A stretch of DNA of 64,000 nucleotides from Oscillospiraceae bacterium (GCA_021199855.1 JAJQHD010000038.1:17830-81829), one strand, 5' to 3'. Numbered from the stretch's first letter, positions 7,683 through 17,932 are shown. Numbers and translations: made by a program. Notes: generated by a model not told the origin, from the letters alone.

Positions 7683-8939
7683 ATGCCGGGATTCGATGGC
7701 GGCGGAATGAAAAGATGCAATTTCTGCGGAAAGCCGGAAAGTCAGGTAAAAAGCCTGTTTTCTGCTGGTGATGTCCATATCTGTGATGATTGCGTCATGT
7801 TCTGCTACGACATACTTGAAGAAAGAAATTTAGTCGACAATAGTTTGCGCAAGTCTTCCGACATTACTCTCACTAAGCCGATTGATATAAAGAAAGAACT
7901 TGATAAGTACGTTATCGGGCAGGATGAAGCTAAGTTAGCACTCTCTGTTGCTGTATACAACCACTACAAGAGAGTGATTTCAAACGATAATGGCGGCGAT
8001 GTCGAGATTCAGAAGTCGAATGTTCTGCTTCTGGGACCTACTGGTGTTGGAAAGACACTGCTTGCCCAGACACTTGCCAAAACTCTCAATGTGCCGTTTG
8101 CAATCGCAGATGCAACAACTCTCACCGAGGCCGGATATGTAGGAGATGACGTCGAAAATGTGCTTCTCAGGCTTCTCCAGGCTTCCGACTATGATGTTCA
8201 TGCCGCAGAGCATGGCATTATCTACATTGATGAGATAGACAAGATAGCAAGAAAGTCTGAGAACAAGTCAATAACAAGAGACGTCAGCGGTGAGGGTGTT
8301 CAGCAGGCGTTACTTAAAATAGTCGAAGGTACTCTTTCCAATGTGCCTCCACAGGGAGGCAGAAAGCATCCGACTCAAGAGTATATTCAGATTGACACCA
8401 AAAATATCCTGTTTATTTGTGGCGGAGCCTTCGACGGTCTTGAGACAATTATCCGCAGAAGAACCGACTCATCGAAAATCGGCTTCGGCGGTACTTTGAA
8501 TCAGAGCCAGAAGATGGAAACAAAAGATGTCCTGAAAAAAGTAATCCCTCAGGATCTCGTCAAATTTGGTATGATTCCCGAACTTGTCGGAAGATTGCCA
8601 GTTGTAACTGTTCTTTCTCCTTTGGATGAAGAAGCCCTTGTTTCCATTCTTTCGGAACCGAAGAATTCTCTTGAGAAGCAGTATAAGAAGCTCTTTGATT
8701 ATGACGATATAGACCTTGAAATCACCGATGAAGCAAAGGTTGAGATTGCAAAGAAGGCTCTTGAACAGAAAACCGGAGCAAGAGGACTCCGTGCGATTGT
8801 AGAGGGAATTCTGATGAAATCGATGTTTGAAGCTCCGTCTGATCCAGGTATTCTGAGCATTGTAATTACTCCTGAGTGTGTAACTGAGGGGAAAGATCCG
8901 GAAATAGTTAGAAAGTCTACGTCAGACAAAAAGAAGTAA
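7683..8939 (+). CDS. clpX: ATP-dependent Clp protease ATP-binding subunit ClpX
   Basis: AAA+ unfoldase that feeds substrates to ClpP. The N-terminal zinc-binding domain shows [11 protein letters not shown] and CDDCVMFC. The AAA+ core has Walker [13 protein letters not shown], Walker [11 protein letters not shown], and the ClpX loop [15 protein letters not shown]. The start ATG 7683 ([13 protein letters not shown]) lies eight bases after AGGAGG. An upstream in-frame ATG (7635) would put the start inside the clpP-clpX terminator hairpin and is rejected. About 418 residues, normal. Confidence 0.96.
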   Translation: MPGFDGGGMKRCNFCGKPESQVKSLFSAGDVHICDDCVMFCYDILEERNLVDNSLRKSSDITLTKPIDIKKELDKYVIGQDEAKLALSVAVYNHYKRVISNDNGGDVEIQKSNVLLLGPTGVGKTLLAQTLAKTLNVPFAIADATTLTEAGYVGDDVENVLLRLLQASDYDVHAAEHGIIYIDEIDKIARKSENKSITRDVSGEGVQQALLKIVEGTLSNVPPQGGRKHPTQEYIQIDTKNILFICGGAFDGLETIIRRRTDSSKIGFGGTLNQSQKMETKDVLKKVIPQDLVKFGMIPELVGRLPVVTVLSPLDEEALVSILSEPKNSLEKQYKKLFDYDDIDLEITDEAKVEIAKKALEQKTGARGLRAIVEGILMKSMFEAPSDPGILSIVITPECVTEGKDPEIVRKSTSDKKK

Positions 8940-8946
8940 ATTATTA

Positions 8947-8991
8947 GGGCGCACTTTCACGGACATCGGGATAAGTTGCGTCCTTGTTTTT
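8947..8991 (+). terminator. intrinsic terminator after clpX
   Basis: GGGCGCA (8947-8953) pairs with TGCGTCC (8977-8983), followed by TTGTTTTTG. Confidence 0.7.
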
Positions 8992-9016
8992 GATTTCAGA
9001 TGAAAGGGGATATAAA

Positions 9017-10285
9017 ATGAGTTCACCGCTTGCAGATAAAATAAGACCAAAAACTCTTGATGATGTAGTCGGTCAGTCACACCTTCTTGGCAAGAACAAG
9101 CCACTAAGAAGAATCATCGACAGTGGACACATCCCCAATATGATTTTCTATGGTCCGTCCGGAATTGGAAAGACCACAGTTGCAAGAATCATAGCAGACA
9201 ACGCAAATATGCGGATGTACAAGCTCAATGGCACATCCGCTTCAGTGCAGGATATCAAGAATATAATCACCGATGCTAATTCGCTTTTCGGCTACAACGG
9301 AATACTTCTTTATCTTGACGAGATTCAATATCTGAATAAGAAGCAACAGCAGTCACTTCTTGAGTATATTGAGAATGGTAAGATAACCCTTATATCATCA
9401 ACTACTGAAAATCCTTATTTCTCAGTTTACAACGCCATTATCAGCCGTTCGACGGTATTTGAGTTTCTGCCGGTTCCGCCAGATGAGATTGCTCCCGCAA
9501 TAAAAAGAGCTTTTCAGATTTGTGCGGATGAAATGGGGAAGAAGCTAAGACTTGAAGGCGGAGTCACCGAGCACATCGCCCACGGTTGCGGCGGAGATGT
9601 CAGAAAGTCGATAAACACGGTTGAGCTGTGTATACTCTCAGCCGACATGAAGGATGACTGCATCACTGTAACTCTCGAAAATGCCAAGCTTCTAACTCAG
9701 AGGAGCAACATGCGCTACGACCGTGACGGCGACGAACACTATAATATTCTGTCTGCTCTTCAGAAGTCAATTCGTGGTTCTGACGAGAATGCGGCACTCC
9801 ACTATGCCGCAAGGCTTATGGAAGCCGGGGACATAATCTCGCTTTCAAGAAGGCTTCTTGTAATAGCTTGTGAGGATGTCGGGCTTGCATATCCGCAGGC
9901 AATTTCAATCGTCAAAGCCTGTGTAGACAGCGCAATGCAGTTGGGACTTCCAGAGGCGAGACTTCCGCTTGCTGAAGCTGTTATTCTTCTCGCAACCGCT
10001 CCCAAGTCAAATAGCGGAATATGCGCAATTGACGAAGCAATTGCAGATATAAGAGCCGGAGATGCAGGAGATATTCCAGCATACTTGCAGGATGGACATT
10101 ATGCCGGTTCTGTGGCACTCGGTAAAGCTCAGGGATACAAATATCCGCACTCCTATCCGAACTCATGGGTGGAACAGCAATATCTGCCGGATAATCTCAA
10201 AGATAAGAAATACTACACCTATGGTGACAACAAAACCGAGCAAGCGGCAAAAGAGTACTGGGATAAGATAAAAGGAAAAAAATAA
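9017..10285 (+). CDS. rarA: replication-associated recombination protein A (MgsA/RarA)
   Basis: AAA+ ATPase of the RarA/MgsA/WRNIP1 family, acting at stalled replication forks. N-terminal MSSPLADKIRPKTLDDVVGQ, Walker A YGPSGIGKTTVARI, Walker B LYLDEIQYLNKKQQ, sensor 1 ISSTTENP, and the family C-terminal domain with GDIPAYLQDGHY. The start ATG 9017 follows AAAGGGG; the upstream ATG 8984 lies within the clpX terminator T-run. About 422 residues, normal. Convergent with the S1-domain gene, five bases away. Confidence 0.93.
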   Translation: MSSPLADKIRPKTLDDVVGQSHLLGKNKPLRRIIDSGHIPNMIFYGPSGIGKTTVARIIADNANMRMYKLNGTSASVQDIKNIITDANSLFGYNGILLYLDEIQYLNKKQQQSLLEYIENGKITLISSTTENPYFSVYNAIISRSTVFEFLPVPPDEIAPAIKRAFQICADEMGKKLRLEGGVTEHIAHGCGGDVRKSINTVELCILSADMKDDCITVTLENAKLLTQRSNMRYDRDGDEHYNILSALQKSIRGSDENAALHYAARLMEAGDIISLSRRLLVIACEDVGLAYPQAISIVKACVDSAMQLGLPEARLPLAEAVILLATAPKSNSGICAIDEAIADIRAGDAGDIPAYLQDGHYAGSVALGKAQGYKYPHSYPNSWVEQQYLPDNLKDKKYYTYGDNKTEQAAKEYWDKIKGKK

Positions 10286-10290
10286 AAGCC

Positions 10291-11208
10291 TTACTGAAAT
10301 ACTGTTTCTATGAGCCGTGACGAACTTTCGGGAGAATACTGCCAGCGTTCTATAATTCCTTCGGATATGAAGTATCGGTTTTCAAACCTTAGTGGCGTAT
10401 CGGAAACATCAACGATTATGAGTTTTATCTTCATCTTTTCCGGATTGATGGACTTGATATAAACGCTTGCTGTCTGACCGACTTTGACTCCATCTTTAGG
10501 TTCTGCAAGCCCTGCAAGGTTCGGAGCAAGTTCAACAAAAATTCCATAGCTTTCAACGCTTCTTACGATTCCTCTCACAGTCTCACCGGCTGAGAATTCC
10601 TCGGCGTTTTCTTCCCAACTGCCTAACAGCTCCTTGTGGGATATGTAGAACTTATCACCGTCAGTTCCCTTATAGACTGCTTTTATTCCTTCGCCGATTG
10701 TGAATCTGTCCGCAGGCGATGAAATTCTCGAAACGGAAATCTCATCTATAGGTATCATCGATGGAATACCACAGCCTATATCAACAAAGCACCCGAACTG
10801 CTCTATATGAGTGACCCTTGCGTCTATAATTTCACCGCTTGTAAAAAGTGAAAGATGTTCTGAAATACACGTTTCCTGTACTTTTCTTCTTGAAAGCAAA
10901 GCTGTTGTTTTGCCTTGATTCTCTGTGAAACCGACTACATTGAACATAACCGGTCTTCCGACTCTTGAAATTATGGCGATGTCCTTGGTCTTGCCTTCAC
11001 TGATTCCTATTGCACATTCTTCTCTCGGAATAATTGCGTTCATGCATGGGAGATTTACTATCAAATCGTGTGAAGCTGTGCACATATCGGCTTTCGCTTC
11101 TAAGATTATTTCTTGCTCCATCGCTTTTCTGAGACTGTCAGCGGATTGCAGGTATTCGAGATTCTCTGACCTTCTTATCAGATAGCCCTCCGGCGGAAAT
11201 TTAATCAT
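10291..11208 (-). CDS. S1 RNA-binding domain protein
   Basis: 305 residues on the minus strand. Two S1 (OB-fold) domains are visible: about residues 125-195 (GEIIDARVTHIEQFGCFVDIG) and about 212-275 (GETVRGIVRSVESYGIFVELA). An N-terminal region of about 120 residues (IILEAKADMCTASHDLIVNL, MNAIIPREECA) resembles the S1-like N-terminal segments of clostridial ribosomal-protein-S1-related proteins. It lacks the four to six repeats of true ribosomal protein S1, so an RNA-binding role in translation or decay is an inference. GGAAGG ribosome binding site. Divergent from the DUF951-prfA operon. Confidence 0.8.
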   Translation of the reverse strand: MIKFPPEGYLIRRSENLEYLQSADSLRKAMEQEIILEAKADMCTASHDLIVNLPCMNAIIPREECAIGISEGKTKDIAIISRVGRPVMFNVVGFTENQGKTTALLSRRKVQETCISEHLSLFTSGEIIDARVTHIEQFGCFVDIGCGIPSMIPIDEISVSRISSPADRFTIGEGIKAVYKGTDGDKFYISHKELLGSWEENAEEFSAGETVRGIVRSVESYGIFVELAPNLAGLAEPKDGVKVGQTASVYIKSINPEKMKIKLIIVDVSDTPLRFENRYFISEGIIERWQYSPESSSRLIETVFQ

Positions 11209-11232
11209 TACGGTGCCTTCCTTTCCCTGTCG

Positions 11233-11260
11233 ATGTTACGACTGTTAAATAATATGTCAA
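11233..11260 (-). promoter_or_regulatory. sigma-A promoter for the S1-domain gene
   Basis: On the minus strand TTGACA (11260-11255), 16-base spacer, TAACAT (11238-11233), about 25 bases before the start codon. Confidence 0.45.
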
Positions 11261-11297
11261 TCGGGAATTTTATAGACCTATGAGGGAAAGTTCATTG

Positions 11298-11326
11298 TTG
11301 CGAAGTTCTGAATACTGTGCTATAAT
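11298..11326 (+). promoter_or_regulatory. sigma-A promoter for the DUF951-prfA operon
   Basis: TTGCGA (11298-11303), 17 bases, TATAAT (11321-11326) with the extended TGc. Confidence 0.65.
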
Positions 11327-11364
11327 AACATTTTGATTGAGATTAAGCCCCGGGAGGCTGAAAT

Positions 11365-11568
11365 ATGGATATAAGAAAAGGCGACGTCCTTACAATGAAG
11401 AAGCCGCATCCCTGCGGCTCAAATAAAATGCGAGTTCTCAGATCCGGAATGGACTTCAAGCTTAAATGTGAGGGCTGCGGGCATGAATTCATGATTTTAC
11501 GGTCCAAAGCCGAAAAGAACGTCAAAAGTATCAATACAGATGAAAGAGAAACACCCGAAAAACAATAA
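11365..11568 (+). CDS. DUF951 protein
   Basis: 67-residue protein of the DUF951 family. It opens MDIRKGDVLTMKKPHPCGS, has KLKCEGCGHEFMILRS in the middle, and a charged tail. The Cys residues (CG, CEGCG) suggest a small zinc-ribbon-like fold. No function is established; in Firmicutes it is usually found beside housekeeping translation genes, as here before prfA. It is first in the operon, followed by an AAAGGATGAT site and prfA 12 bases later. Confidence 0.88.
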   Translation: MDIRKGDVLTMKKPHPCGSNKMRVLRSGMDFKLKCEGCGHEFMILRSKAEKNVKSINTDERETPEKQ

Positions 11569-11580
11569 AGGATGATATGA

Positions 11581-12657
11581 ATGCTTGAAAAATTAGCCGC
11601 ACTGCTCGACAGATACAACGAAATCAACGAGCGACTTATGCAACCCGAAACGGCAGGTAGCGGCGAGCTCTACACTAGTCTGATGAAAGAATATAACCAG
11701 CTGACACCGATAATTGATATGTACAAGGCATATCTGAAAGCCGAGGAAGCAAAATCAGAGGCAGAGGAGCTTATCAAAAACGAAACAGACCCTGATTTTA
11801 AATTGATGGCGGAAGAGCAGTTAAGAGAAGCAAAAGATGAAATTGCAAATACTACAGAACAGCTGAAGCTCCTTCTGTTGCCAAAGGACCCCAATGATTC
11901 AAGAAATGTTATTATAGAAATCCGTGCCGGTGCAGGCGGTGAGGAAGCCGCACTCTTTGCAGGTTCCCTATTCAGAATGTACACCATGTATTCCGACACC
12001 AAGAGATGGAAGACAGAGGTCTTGGGTGCAAACAGAACCGAGCTCGGAGGCTTTAAAGAAGTTTCTTTCTCAGTTGAGGGTGCTGGAGCATACTCACGCT
12101 TCAAGTATGAAAGCGGTGTTCACCGTGTTCAGAGAGTTCCTGAGACAGAATCCCAGGGTAGAATCCAGACTTCTACGGCTACTGTTGCCGTTCTTCCGGA
12201 AGCTGAAAATGTTGAGCTTAATATTGACGATAAAGATTTGAAGATAGATGTGTTCAGAGCCTCAGGTGCAGGCGGTCAGCACATAAACAAGACCGAATCG
12301 GCTGTGAGAATTACTCATATTCCGACCGGCATGGTTGTCGAATGCCAGGATGAACGAAGCCAACAGAAGAACAAGGACAGAGCAATGAAGGTCTTGTGCT
12401 CACGTCTTCTAGAAATGAAGCAGGAAGAGCAGGACAAAGCCATTGCCGGCGAGCGCCGTTCACAGATAGGAACGGGAGACCGTTCTGAAAGAATAAGAAC
12501 CTATAATTTCCCCGAGGGCAGAGTCAGCGACCACAGAATCGGTCTGACTTTGTACAAGCTTGATTCGATATTAAATGGCGCTTTGGACGAGGTGATAGAC
12601 TCGCTTGCAACTGCCGACCAGGCGGCAAAGCTTGCCAAGCAGGCGGGTGAAATATGA
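11581..12657 (+). CDS. prfA: peptide chain release factor 1
   Basis: Class I release factor reading UAG and UAA. Its universal GGQ motif, which triggers peptidyl-tRNA hydrolysis, is in [21 protein letters not shown]1-type segments are [19 protein letters not shown] and [11 protein letters not shown]. 358 residues with no programmed frameshift, as expected for RF1 rather than RF2. Its stop overlaps the start of the next gene. Confidence 0.95.
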   Translation: MLEKLAALLDRYNEINERLMQPETAGSGELYTSLMKEYNQLTPIIDMYKAYLKAEEAKSEAEELIKNETDPDFKLMAEEQLREAKDEIANTTEQLKLLLLPKDPNDSRNVIIEIRAGAGGEEAALFAGSLFRMYTMYSDTKRWKTEVLGANRTELGGFKEVSFSVEGAGAYSRFKYESGVHRVQRVPETESQGRIQTSTATVAVLPEAENVELNIDDKDLKIDVFRASGAGGQHINKTESAVRITHIPTGMVVECQDERSQQKNKDRAMKVLCSRLLEMKQEEQDKAIAGERRSQIGTGDRSERIRTYNFPEGRVSDHRIGLTLYKLDSILNGALDEVIDSLATADQAAKLAKQAGEI

Positions 12658-13667
12658 TGGAAACGCTTTTATTGGGAACAACAGATAGTGATATATCAAA
12701 AGCGGCGGAGCTTATAAAGAGCGGCGAGGTTGTTGCGATTCCGACTGAAACGGTTTACGGTCTTGCGGCAAACGCCTTTGATGAAAACGCTGTTAAGAAG
12801 ATATTTGCGGCAAAGAATCGTCCCTGCGATAATCCGCTGATTGTCCATATCAGCAACTTCGATATGGTCTACGATATTGCTGAGAGTGTGCCTGAGCTCG
12901 CCTATGAGTGTGCAGAGTTTTTCTGGGCGGGACCACTAACAATGATTATGCCGAAGAAGGATACAATACCACTAGTTACTAGTGGAGGGCTTGACACAGT
13001 AGGCATAAGATTTCCGTCAAATAAGGTAGCTCAGAAGATAATCGAAAGGTGCGGTCTTCCGCTTGCGGCTCCTTCCGCAAATCTTTCGGGAAGCCCGAGT
13101 CCTACGAATGCGGCAAGAGTTATGGAAGACATGTCCGGCAGGATTTCAGCTGTTGTTGACGGCGGCGAATCGGACGTAGGAGTTGAATCTACAGTTATAA
13201 CTTTCGAGAATGACGGAATAAGAATCCTTCGCCCGGGTGGGATATCGCGTGAGGATCTATTGAGAGTATGCGACAACGTAATAATCGACGAAGGGGTATC
13301 GGCAAAGCTTCCAAGCGGAACCGTTGCACGTTCACCGGGAATGAAATATAAGCACTACTCTCCGAAAGCCGACGTTATACTTATTGACAGCGATATTGAC
13401 AGCTTCAGAAAGTATGTAGTTGAGAACAAGACTGATAACACCTATTGTCTTTTGTTTGATGAAGGCGAAGTTGTCGAAGGTGTGCCGTATCTAACGTATG
13501 GCGATGATTCTATAGAACAGGCGCATAACCTTTTTGAGAGGCTCCGGCAGTTCGATGAAATGGGTGCCGAGCGCGTTTATGCAAGGTGCCCGGAGCAATC
13601 AGGGGTAGGTCTTGCTGTCTACAATAGAATTCTTCGTTCAGCTGGATTCAATCTGATTAAACTTTAA
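12654..13667 (+). CDS. threonylcarbamoyl-AMP synthase (Sua5 type)
   Basis: Makes threonylcarbamoyl-AMP from threonine, bicarbonate and ATP for the t6A37 modification of ANN-decoding tRNAs. The YrdC-fold catalytic part is recognised by [32 protein letters not shown] and [18 protein letters not shown]. The extra C-terminal domain (from about residue 220, [13 protein letters not shown]) makes this the long Sua5/YwlC form (337 residues), not the short TsaC. The ATG overlaps the prfA stop; a second ATG is three bases on. Confidence 0.93.
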   Translation: MMETLLLGTTDSDISKAAELIKSGEVVAIPTETVYGLAANAFDENAVKKIFAAKNRPCDNPLIVHISNFDMVYDIAESVPELAYECAEFFWAGPLTMIMPKKDTIPLVTSGGLDTVGIRFPSNKVAQKIIERCGLPLAAPSANLSGSPSPTNAARVMEDMSGRISAVVDGGESDVGVESTVITFENDGIRILRPGGISREDLLRVCDNVIIDEGVSAKLPSGTVARSPGMKYKHYSPKADVILIDSDIDSFRKYVVENKTDNTYCLLFDEGEVVEGVPYLTYGDDSIEQAHNLFERLRQFDEMGAERVYARCPEQSGVGLAVYNRILRSAGFNLIKL

Positions 13668-13684
13668 GGATGGGAGACTAACCG

Positions 13685-14314
13685 ATGGGACTATTTGAAT
13701 CGGATAACATAAGAGTTATAGGACTCACCGGTCAGAGTGGAGCTGGAAAGTCTACCGTAAGTGGGATTTTTGCCAGTGAGGGTTTCCCGACGATAGATGC
13801 CGACGAAATTTCTCATAAAGTGTCTTCTATCCGGAGCTTTTTAGGTGAAGTCTACGGACTTTTCCCGGATTGCGTTACAGACGCAGGACTTGACAGACAA
13901 AAGCTTGCAGGAATAGTATTCTGCGACTGCGAAAAGCTCAAAAGCTACACTGATATCATTTATCCGTACATAACAAGAGAGATTTTTAAGAGTATTGAAG
14001 ACTATAGAGAAAGAGGCGAAAGACTTGCGCTTCTCGATGCTCCAACGCTTTTTGAGAGTGGACTTGACGATATATGTTCATCTGTCGTTAGCGTTATTGC
14101 TCCGATGGAACTCAAAATCCAGAGAGTTTTGGAGCGTGACGGAATACCTGTTGAGATGGTTAAAACACGCCTCAGCTCCCAGAAGTCAGATGATATTTTT
14201 ATAAGCAAGTCCCAGTTTATTATAGTGAACAACTCTGACATTGACAGTCTCAGAGAGAAGACACTCTGCGTAATAGATGAATTGAGGCGGTTATATACTG
14301 ATGATTGTGATTAA
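13685..14314 (+). CDS. coaE: dephospho-CoA kinase
   Basis: Last step of coenzyme A synthesis, phosphorylating dephospho-CoA at the 3' hydroxyl. P-loop GLTGQSGAGKST near residue 13, then PTIDADEISHKV, LLDAPTLFESGLD and the lid region containing RVLERDG. 209 residues, normal. GGGAG precedes the start. The 3' end overlaps the start of the lytic transglycosylase gene by 14 bases. Confidence 0.92.
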   Translation: MGLFESDNIRVIGLTGQSGAGKSTVSGIFASEGFPTIDADEISHKVSSIRSFLGEVYGLFPDCVTDAGLDRQKLAGIVFCDCEKLKSYTDIIYPYITREIFKSIEDYRERGERLALLDAPTLFESGLDDICSSVVSVIAPMELKIQRVLERDGIPVEMVKTRLSSQKSDDIFISKSQFIIVNNSDIDSLREKTLCVIDELRRLYTDDCD

Positions 14315-14864
14315 GAGAATAGCCGCTTTTATTCTACTGATACTGTTCGTCTGTGGCTTGGGCGCGTTTCTGTTCGGCTATATGCCGTATTGGTTCGGAA
14401 GCGAGAGCTATCGGACTGATTATCAGGAAATAGTTGAGAAATACAGCGAAGAATTCGGAATCGACGAGGCTTTTGTCTTTGCCGTTATCAAAACAGAATC
14501 AAACTTCGACCCGGATGCCATTTCCGATGCAGGAGCTATTGGGCTTATGCAGATTATTGAAGATTCATTCGATTGGGTCAGCTCAAAGCTTGGCGAAAGC
14601 GAATTGACATATGAGGACATGTTCACACCCGAATACAGCATCATGTATGGCTCCTATATGCTGTCGTTCTTATATGAGAGGTATGGCAGCTATGAACTTG
14701 CAGCTGCTGCATATCATTCGGGAATAGGCGAAGTCGACAGCTGGATAGAAGATGGCGTTGTGTCCCTTGAAAATCCCAACATAGCGGATTTTGAAGGAAG
14801 CAACACCCGACACTATGTCAGAAAGATAATGAAAGCATACACAAGATATTCTGAGATTTTATAG
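14301..14864 (+). CDS. membrane-anchored lytic transglycosylase (SLT domain)
   Basis: 187 residues. An N-terminal membrane anchor (AAFILLILFVCGLGAFLFGY) is followed by an SLT lysozyme-like domain with the catalytic glutamate in VIKTESNFDP (Glu66) and the motifs GAIGLMQI and AAAYHSGIGEV. It cleaves peptidoglycan glycan strands on the outer face of the membrane. It overlaps coaE, a pairing common in Clostridia. Role inferred: cell-wall turnover. Confidence 0.9.
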   Translation: MIVIKRIAAFILLILFVCGLGAFLFGYMPYWFGSESYRTDYQEIVEKYSEEFGIDEAFVFAVIKTESNFDPDAISDAGAIGLMQIIEDSFDWVSSKLGESELTYEDMFTPEYSIMYGSYMLSFLYERYGSYELAAAAYHSGIGEVDSWIEDGVVSLENPNIADFEGSNTRHYVRKIMKAYTRYSEIL

Positions 14865-14880
14865 AAAGGATGATTTTATC

Positions 14881-16299
14881 ATGTCAGAAGTAAAAAACGA
14901 AAAAGAAAAATCTGCCGGTAAGGTGCTTCAGGAGAAGCTATTTACCCAGAAGAAGAACGGGTTGCTCAAAATAAGCGATCAGGAAAAGGAAGCTGTTGAC
15001 GGCTTCTGTGAAGGCTACAAGAGCTTTCTTGACAGCTCCAAGACCGAGCGTGAGGCTGTTGATACCGCAATCAAGCTTGCAGTAGAAAATGGCTTCAAGG
15101 AGTACGACCCGAAGAAGTCTTATCCGGCAGGCGAGAAGGTCTACTGGAACAACCGCGGCAAGAGCATTGTTCTCTGCGTATTCGGAACCGAGCCTTTGGA
15201 GAATGGCGTCAAGATTGCCGCCGCCCATATCGACTCTCCGAGACTTGACCTGAAACAGCATCCCGTTTATGAATCAAACGAGCTTTGCCTGCTCAAAACC
15301 CACTACTATGGCGGTATAAGAAAGTACCAGTGGCCCACAATTCCGCTTGCTCTTCATGGCGTTATCTACAAGGCAAACGGTGAAAAGGTTGATGTAACAG
15401 TCGGCGAGGACGAAACTGATCCTATCTTCATTATTACCGACCTTCTTCCGCACCTTGCTCAGGATCAGTCGAAGAGAACTCTGGGCGATGGCATAAGAGG
15501 CGAGGAACTCAATGTCTTAATCGGCTCTCGTCCGTTCAACGATGACGAAGTTTCCGAAAAGGTCAAACTCAATGTTCTTTCGATTCTCTTTGAGAAGTAC
15601 GGAATAGTTGAAGATGACTTCATCTCGGCAGAACTTGAGATTGTTCCTGCCTTCAAGGCAAGAGACGTTGGTTTTGACAGAGGACTCATTGCCGCTTATG
15701 GACAGGACGACAGATCCTGCGCTTACACAGCTCTCGAAGCAATCCTTGATTGCGAGAACCCGAAGACCACATGCGTCACTGTTCTTACCGATAAAGAAGA
15801 AATCGGAAGCATGGGCAATACCGGACTTCAGAGCCATTATCTTGAAGATTTCATCTTCCATATTGCCAAGAATGCAGGCACCGATGCTCCCACAGTTTTG
15901 TCTCATTCAGCTTGTCTTTCTGCCGACGTTTCTGCGGCATTCGACCCGACATTCCCTGAGGTTAATGAGCCAAGAAACGCTTCCTATTGCAACTATGGCG
16001 TAGCAATGTGCAAGTTCACCGGTTCCCGTGGCAAGAGTGGTTGCAACGATGCTCATGCTGAGTTTGTTTCGTATGTAAGAAATATCTTCGATTCAAATGA
16101 TGTCATCTGGCAGACATGTGAGCTTGGAAGAGTTGACCTCGGCGGTGGCGGAACGGTTGCGGCGTATGTTGCAAACCTCGGCATTGATGTTGTCGATGTC
16201 GGTGTTCCGGTGCTTTCGATGCACTCTCCTTATGAAGTTACCGCAAAGCTTGATGTCTATATGGCATACAAGGGATTCGCAGTATTCTTCAAGAACTGA
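14881..16299 (+). CDS. M18 family aminopeptidase
   Basis: Zinc metallo-aminopeptidase of family M18 (aspartyl-aminopeptidase type), 472 residues. Metal-ligand segments are visible: AAHIDSPRLDLKQ, YGQDDRSCAY, LTDKEEIGSMG and VLSMHSPYE. It probably acts in the cytosol as a large oligomer trimming N-terminal residues of peptides; the exact specificity is not readable. AGAAAGGATG precedes the ATG. Last gene of the prfA operon, ending in a clear terminator. Confidence 0.92.
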   Translation: MSEVKNEKEKSAGKVLQEKLFTQKKNGLLKISDQEKEAVDGFCEGYKSFLDSSKTEREAVDTAIKLAVENGFKEYDPKKSYPAGEKVYWNNRGKSIVLCVFGTEPLENGVKIAAAHIDSPRLDLKQHPVYESNELCLLKTHYYGGIRKYQWPTIPLALHGVIYKANGEKVDVTVGEDETDPIFIITDLLPHLAQDQSKRTLGDGIRGEELNVLIGSRPFNDDEVSEKVKLNVLSILFEKYGIVEDDFISAELEIVPAFKARDVGFDRGLIAAYGQDDRSCAYTALEAILDCENPKTTCVTVLTDKEEIGSMGNTGLQSHYLEDFIFHIAKNAGTDAPTVLSHSACLSADVSAAFDPTFPEVNEPRNASYCNYGVAMCKFTGSRGKSGCNDAHAEFVSYVRNIFDSNDVIWQTCELGRVDLGGGGTVAAYVANLGIDVVDVGVPVLSMHSPYEVTAKLDVYMAYKGFAVFFKN

Positions 16300-16312
16300 T
16301 TACATAGTTTCA

Positions 16313-16350
16313 AAAGGCTTCGCTTGAACGGCGGAGCCTTTATTTTTATA
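16313..16350 (+). terminator. intrinsic terminator after the M18 peptidase
   Basis: AAAGGCTTCGC (16313-16323) pairs with GCGGAGCCTTT (16331-16341) allowing a G-U pair, then TATTTTTATA. Confidence 0.85.
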
Positions 16351-16365
16351 TCTGCTTGTACATCG

Positions 16366-16374
16366 TTCGACAAA
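16366..16374 (-). promoter_or_regulatory. Spo0A box upstream of spoIIGA-sigE
   Basis: The minus strand reads TTTGTCGAA, the full 0A-box consensus. It lies 42 bases before the spoIIGA ATG and 19 bases before a possible -10 (TAAAAT 16394-16399). In Bacillus the spoIIG promoter is activated by phosphorylated Spo0A through such boxes, so the same control is likely here. Confidence 0.65.
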
Positions 16375-16416
16375 TTGCATGATTCCTGAGAGATAAAATG
16401 ATAGTCGGTGACAGAC

Positions 16417-17205
16417 ATGAGTATTTATCTTGACACTCTCGTAATCATAAACGCATACATAACATTGCTTACCCTGAGCCTTACTTCAAAGCTTTCGCAT
16501 CAATATTCAAGCCCTGTAAGGATGGCAATAGGTGCCTTTATCGGCGGATTCTCGGCTCTTATAATCATAATCCCCGTGAGTATATGGGTTGTATTTCTGA
16601 AGATACTTTCATTTGTACTGATAATAGCCGCAGTATTCCTGAGAAAAGGCATGAGTAAGTCGAGATTCCTGATAATATGTGCTGAGTTTTTGGGAGTAAA
16701 CATAGTCTTCGGTGGAGCAGTATATCTTCTTCAATCACTTGTAGGCAGTGATATCATTTATATCAATAATGCTTCTTTCTACTTTGATATTTCACTCGGG
16801 ACGCTTATATTTTTCACCGCTGTTATTTACGTTCTGACGGTGATTATTTCCGGATTTCTTGAAAGAAAAGCAGACAGAAGTCATGCATATCGGGTTATGT
16901 TCACCTCCGGCGGAAATAACTATAGCTTTGACGGCGTCGCCGATACCGGAAATACCGTCACCGATTTGTTCACCGGAAAACGGGTTATAATCTGCACCGG
17001 TTCAGATGAGAAGCCGAGTCTTGAACGCTTTTCGGCTGTCCCATATTCAACAATAGACGGTGAAGGAATTTTGTATGCATATTCACCGGATGAACTTTAC
17101 ATAGAGGATGAAACCGGCAGAAGGATAACCGTCAATGCTCTCTTAGCGTTTACCGACAGTGGAGAACGTCGGGCAGTATTCAACCCTGCAATTTTATACG
17201 AATGA
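16417..17205 (+). CDS. spoIIGA: sporulation sigma-E processing peptidase SpoIIGA
   Basis: Membrane-embedded aspartic protease that removes the pro-sequence of sigma-E in the mother cell after asymmetric division. The N-terminal half has about five membrane segments. The C-terminal cytoplasmic domain carries the catalytic motif [11 protein letters not shown] (Asp about 176). About 262 residues, somewhat shorter than the roughly 310 of Bacillus. I chose ATG 16417, five bases after GGTGA; a GTG at 16408 is in frame but overlaps that site. It is immediately upstream of sigE, the conserved spoIIG arrangement. Confidence 0.93.
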   Translation: MSIYLDTLVIINAYITLLTLSLTSKLSHQYSSPVRMAIGAFIGGFSALIIIIPVSIWVVFLKILSFVLIIAAVFLRKGMSKSRFLIICAEFLGVNIVFGGAVYLLQSLVGSDIIYINNASFYFDISLGTLIFFTAVIYVLTVIISGFLERKADRSHAYRVMFTSGGNNYSFDGVADTGNTVTDLFTGKRVIICTGSDEKPSLERFSAVPYSTIDGEGILYAYSPDELYIEDETGRRITVNALLAFTDSGERRAVFNPAILYE

Positions 17206-17218
17206 AAGGACTTGCAAT

Positions 17219-17932
17219 ATGAAAATGCCGAAAATACTAAAGTCAGTAAAAAGAAGATTTCTCAAATTGTTAGGGCTAGCTTCGCCTATTGATTATATCA
17301 ACGGCTCTGATACATTGCCTCCGCCTTTGAAAGCAGAGGAAGAGCGGCAGGTGTTTAACATGCTTACTACTAATCCGAAGAAAGCTAGAGAAATTCTGAT
17401 TACACATAATCTTCGGCTAGTTGTTTACATATCCAAAAAATTTGAGTCCACAGGAATCGGCATTGAAGACTTAATCTCTATCGGAACGATAGGACTCATA
17501 AAAGCCGTCAACACCTTCAACCCTGAGAAGAATATAAAGCTCGCAACCTACGCTTCAAGATGCATTGAAAATGAGATACTTATGTATCTCAGAAAGACCA
17601 ATCAGCGGAAAAACGAAGTCTCAATTGACGAGCCACTCAATATTGACTGGGACGGAAACGAGCTGCTTCTGTCAGATGTAATCGGTACAGAACCAGACGA
17701 GGTATACCAGAAGCTTGAAGGCGAGACAGAAGTGCAACTTCTGATCAAGGCAGTAGATTCTCTTAGCGGCAGGGAAAAGCTCATCATGCAGATGAGATTC
17801 GGCTTAAACGGAGGCAGGGAGATGACACAAAAAGAAGTTGCGGATGTTGTAGGCATCTCTCAGTCCTACATTTCGAGATTAGAAAAGAAGATACTGAAAG
17901 AGCTCAAAAAAGAATTGGAGGCTATCTGCTGA
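17219..17932 (+). CDS. sigE: RNA polymerase sporulation sigma-E factor
   Basis: Mother-cell sigma factor, 237 residues. Conserved stretches include [43 protein letters not shown] (region 2) and [14 protein letters not shown] (region 4.2). The basic, amphipathic first 27 or so residues ([19 protein letters not shown]) are the pro-sequence cleaved by SpoIIGA. The start ATG 17219 lies eight bases after AAGGA; a longer in-frame start at 17159 would fall inside spoIIGA and is rejected. Confidence 0.96.
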   Translation: MKMPKILKSVKRRFLKLLGLASPIDYINGSDTLPPPLKAEEERQVFNMLTTNPKKAREILITHNLRLVVYISKKFESTGIGIEDLISIGTIGLIKAVNTFNPEKNIKLATYASRCIENEILMYLRKTNQRKNEVSIDEPLNIDWDGNELLLSDVIGTEPDEVYQKLEGETEVQLLIKAVDSLSGREKLIMQMRFGLNGGREMTQKEVADVVGISQSYISRLEKKILKELKKELEAIC

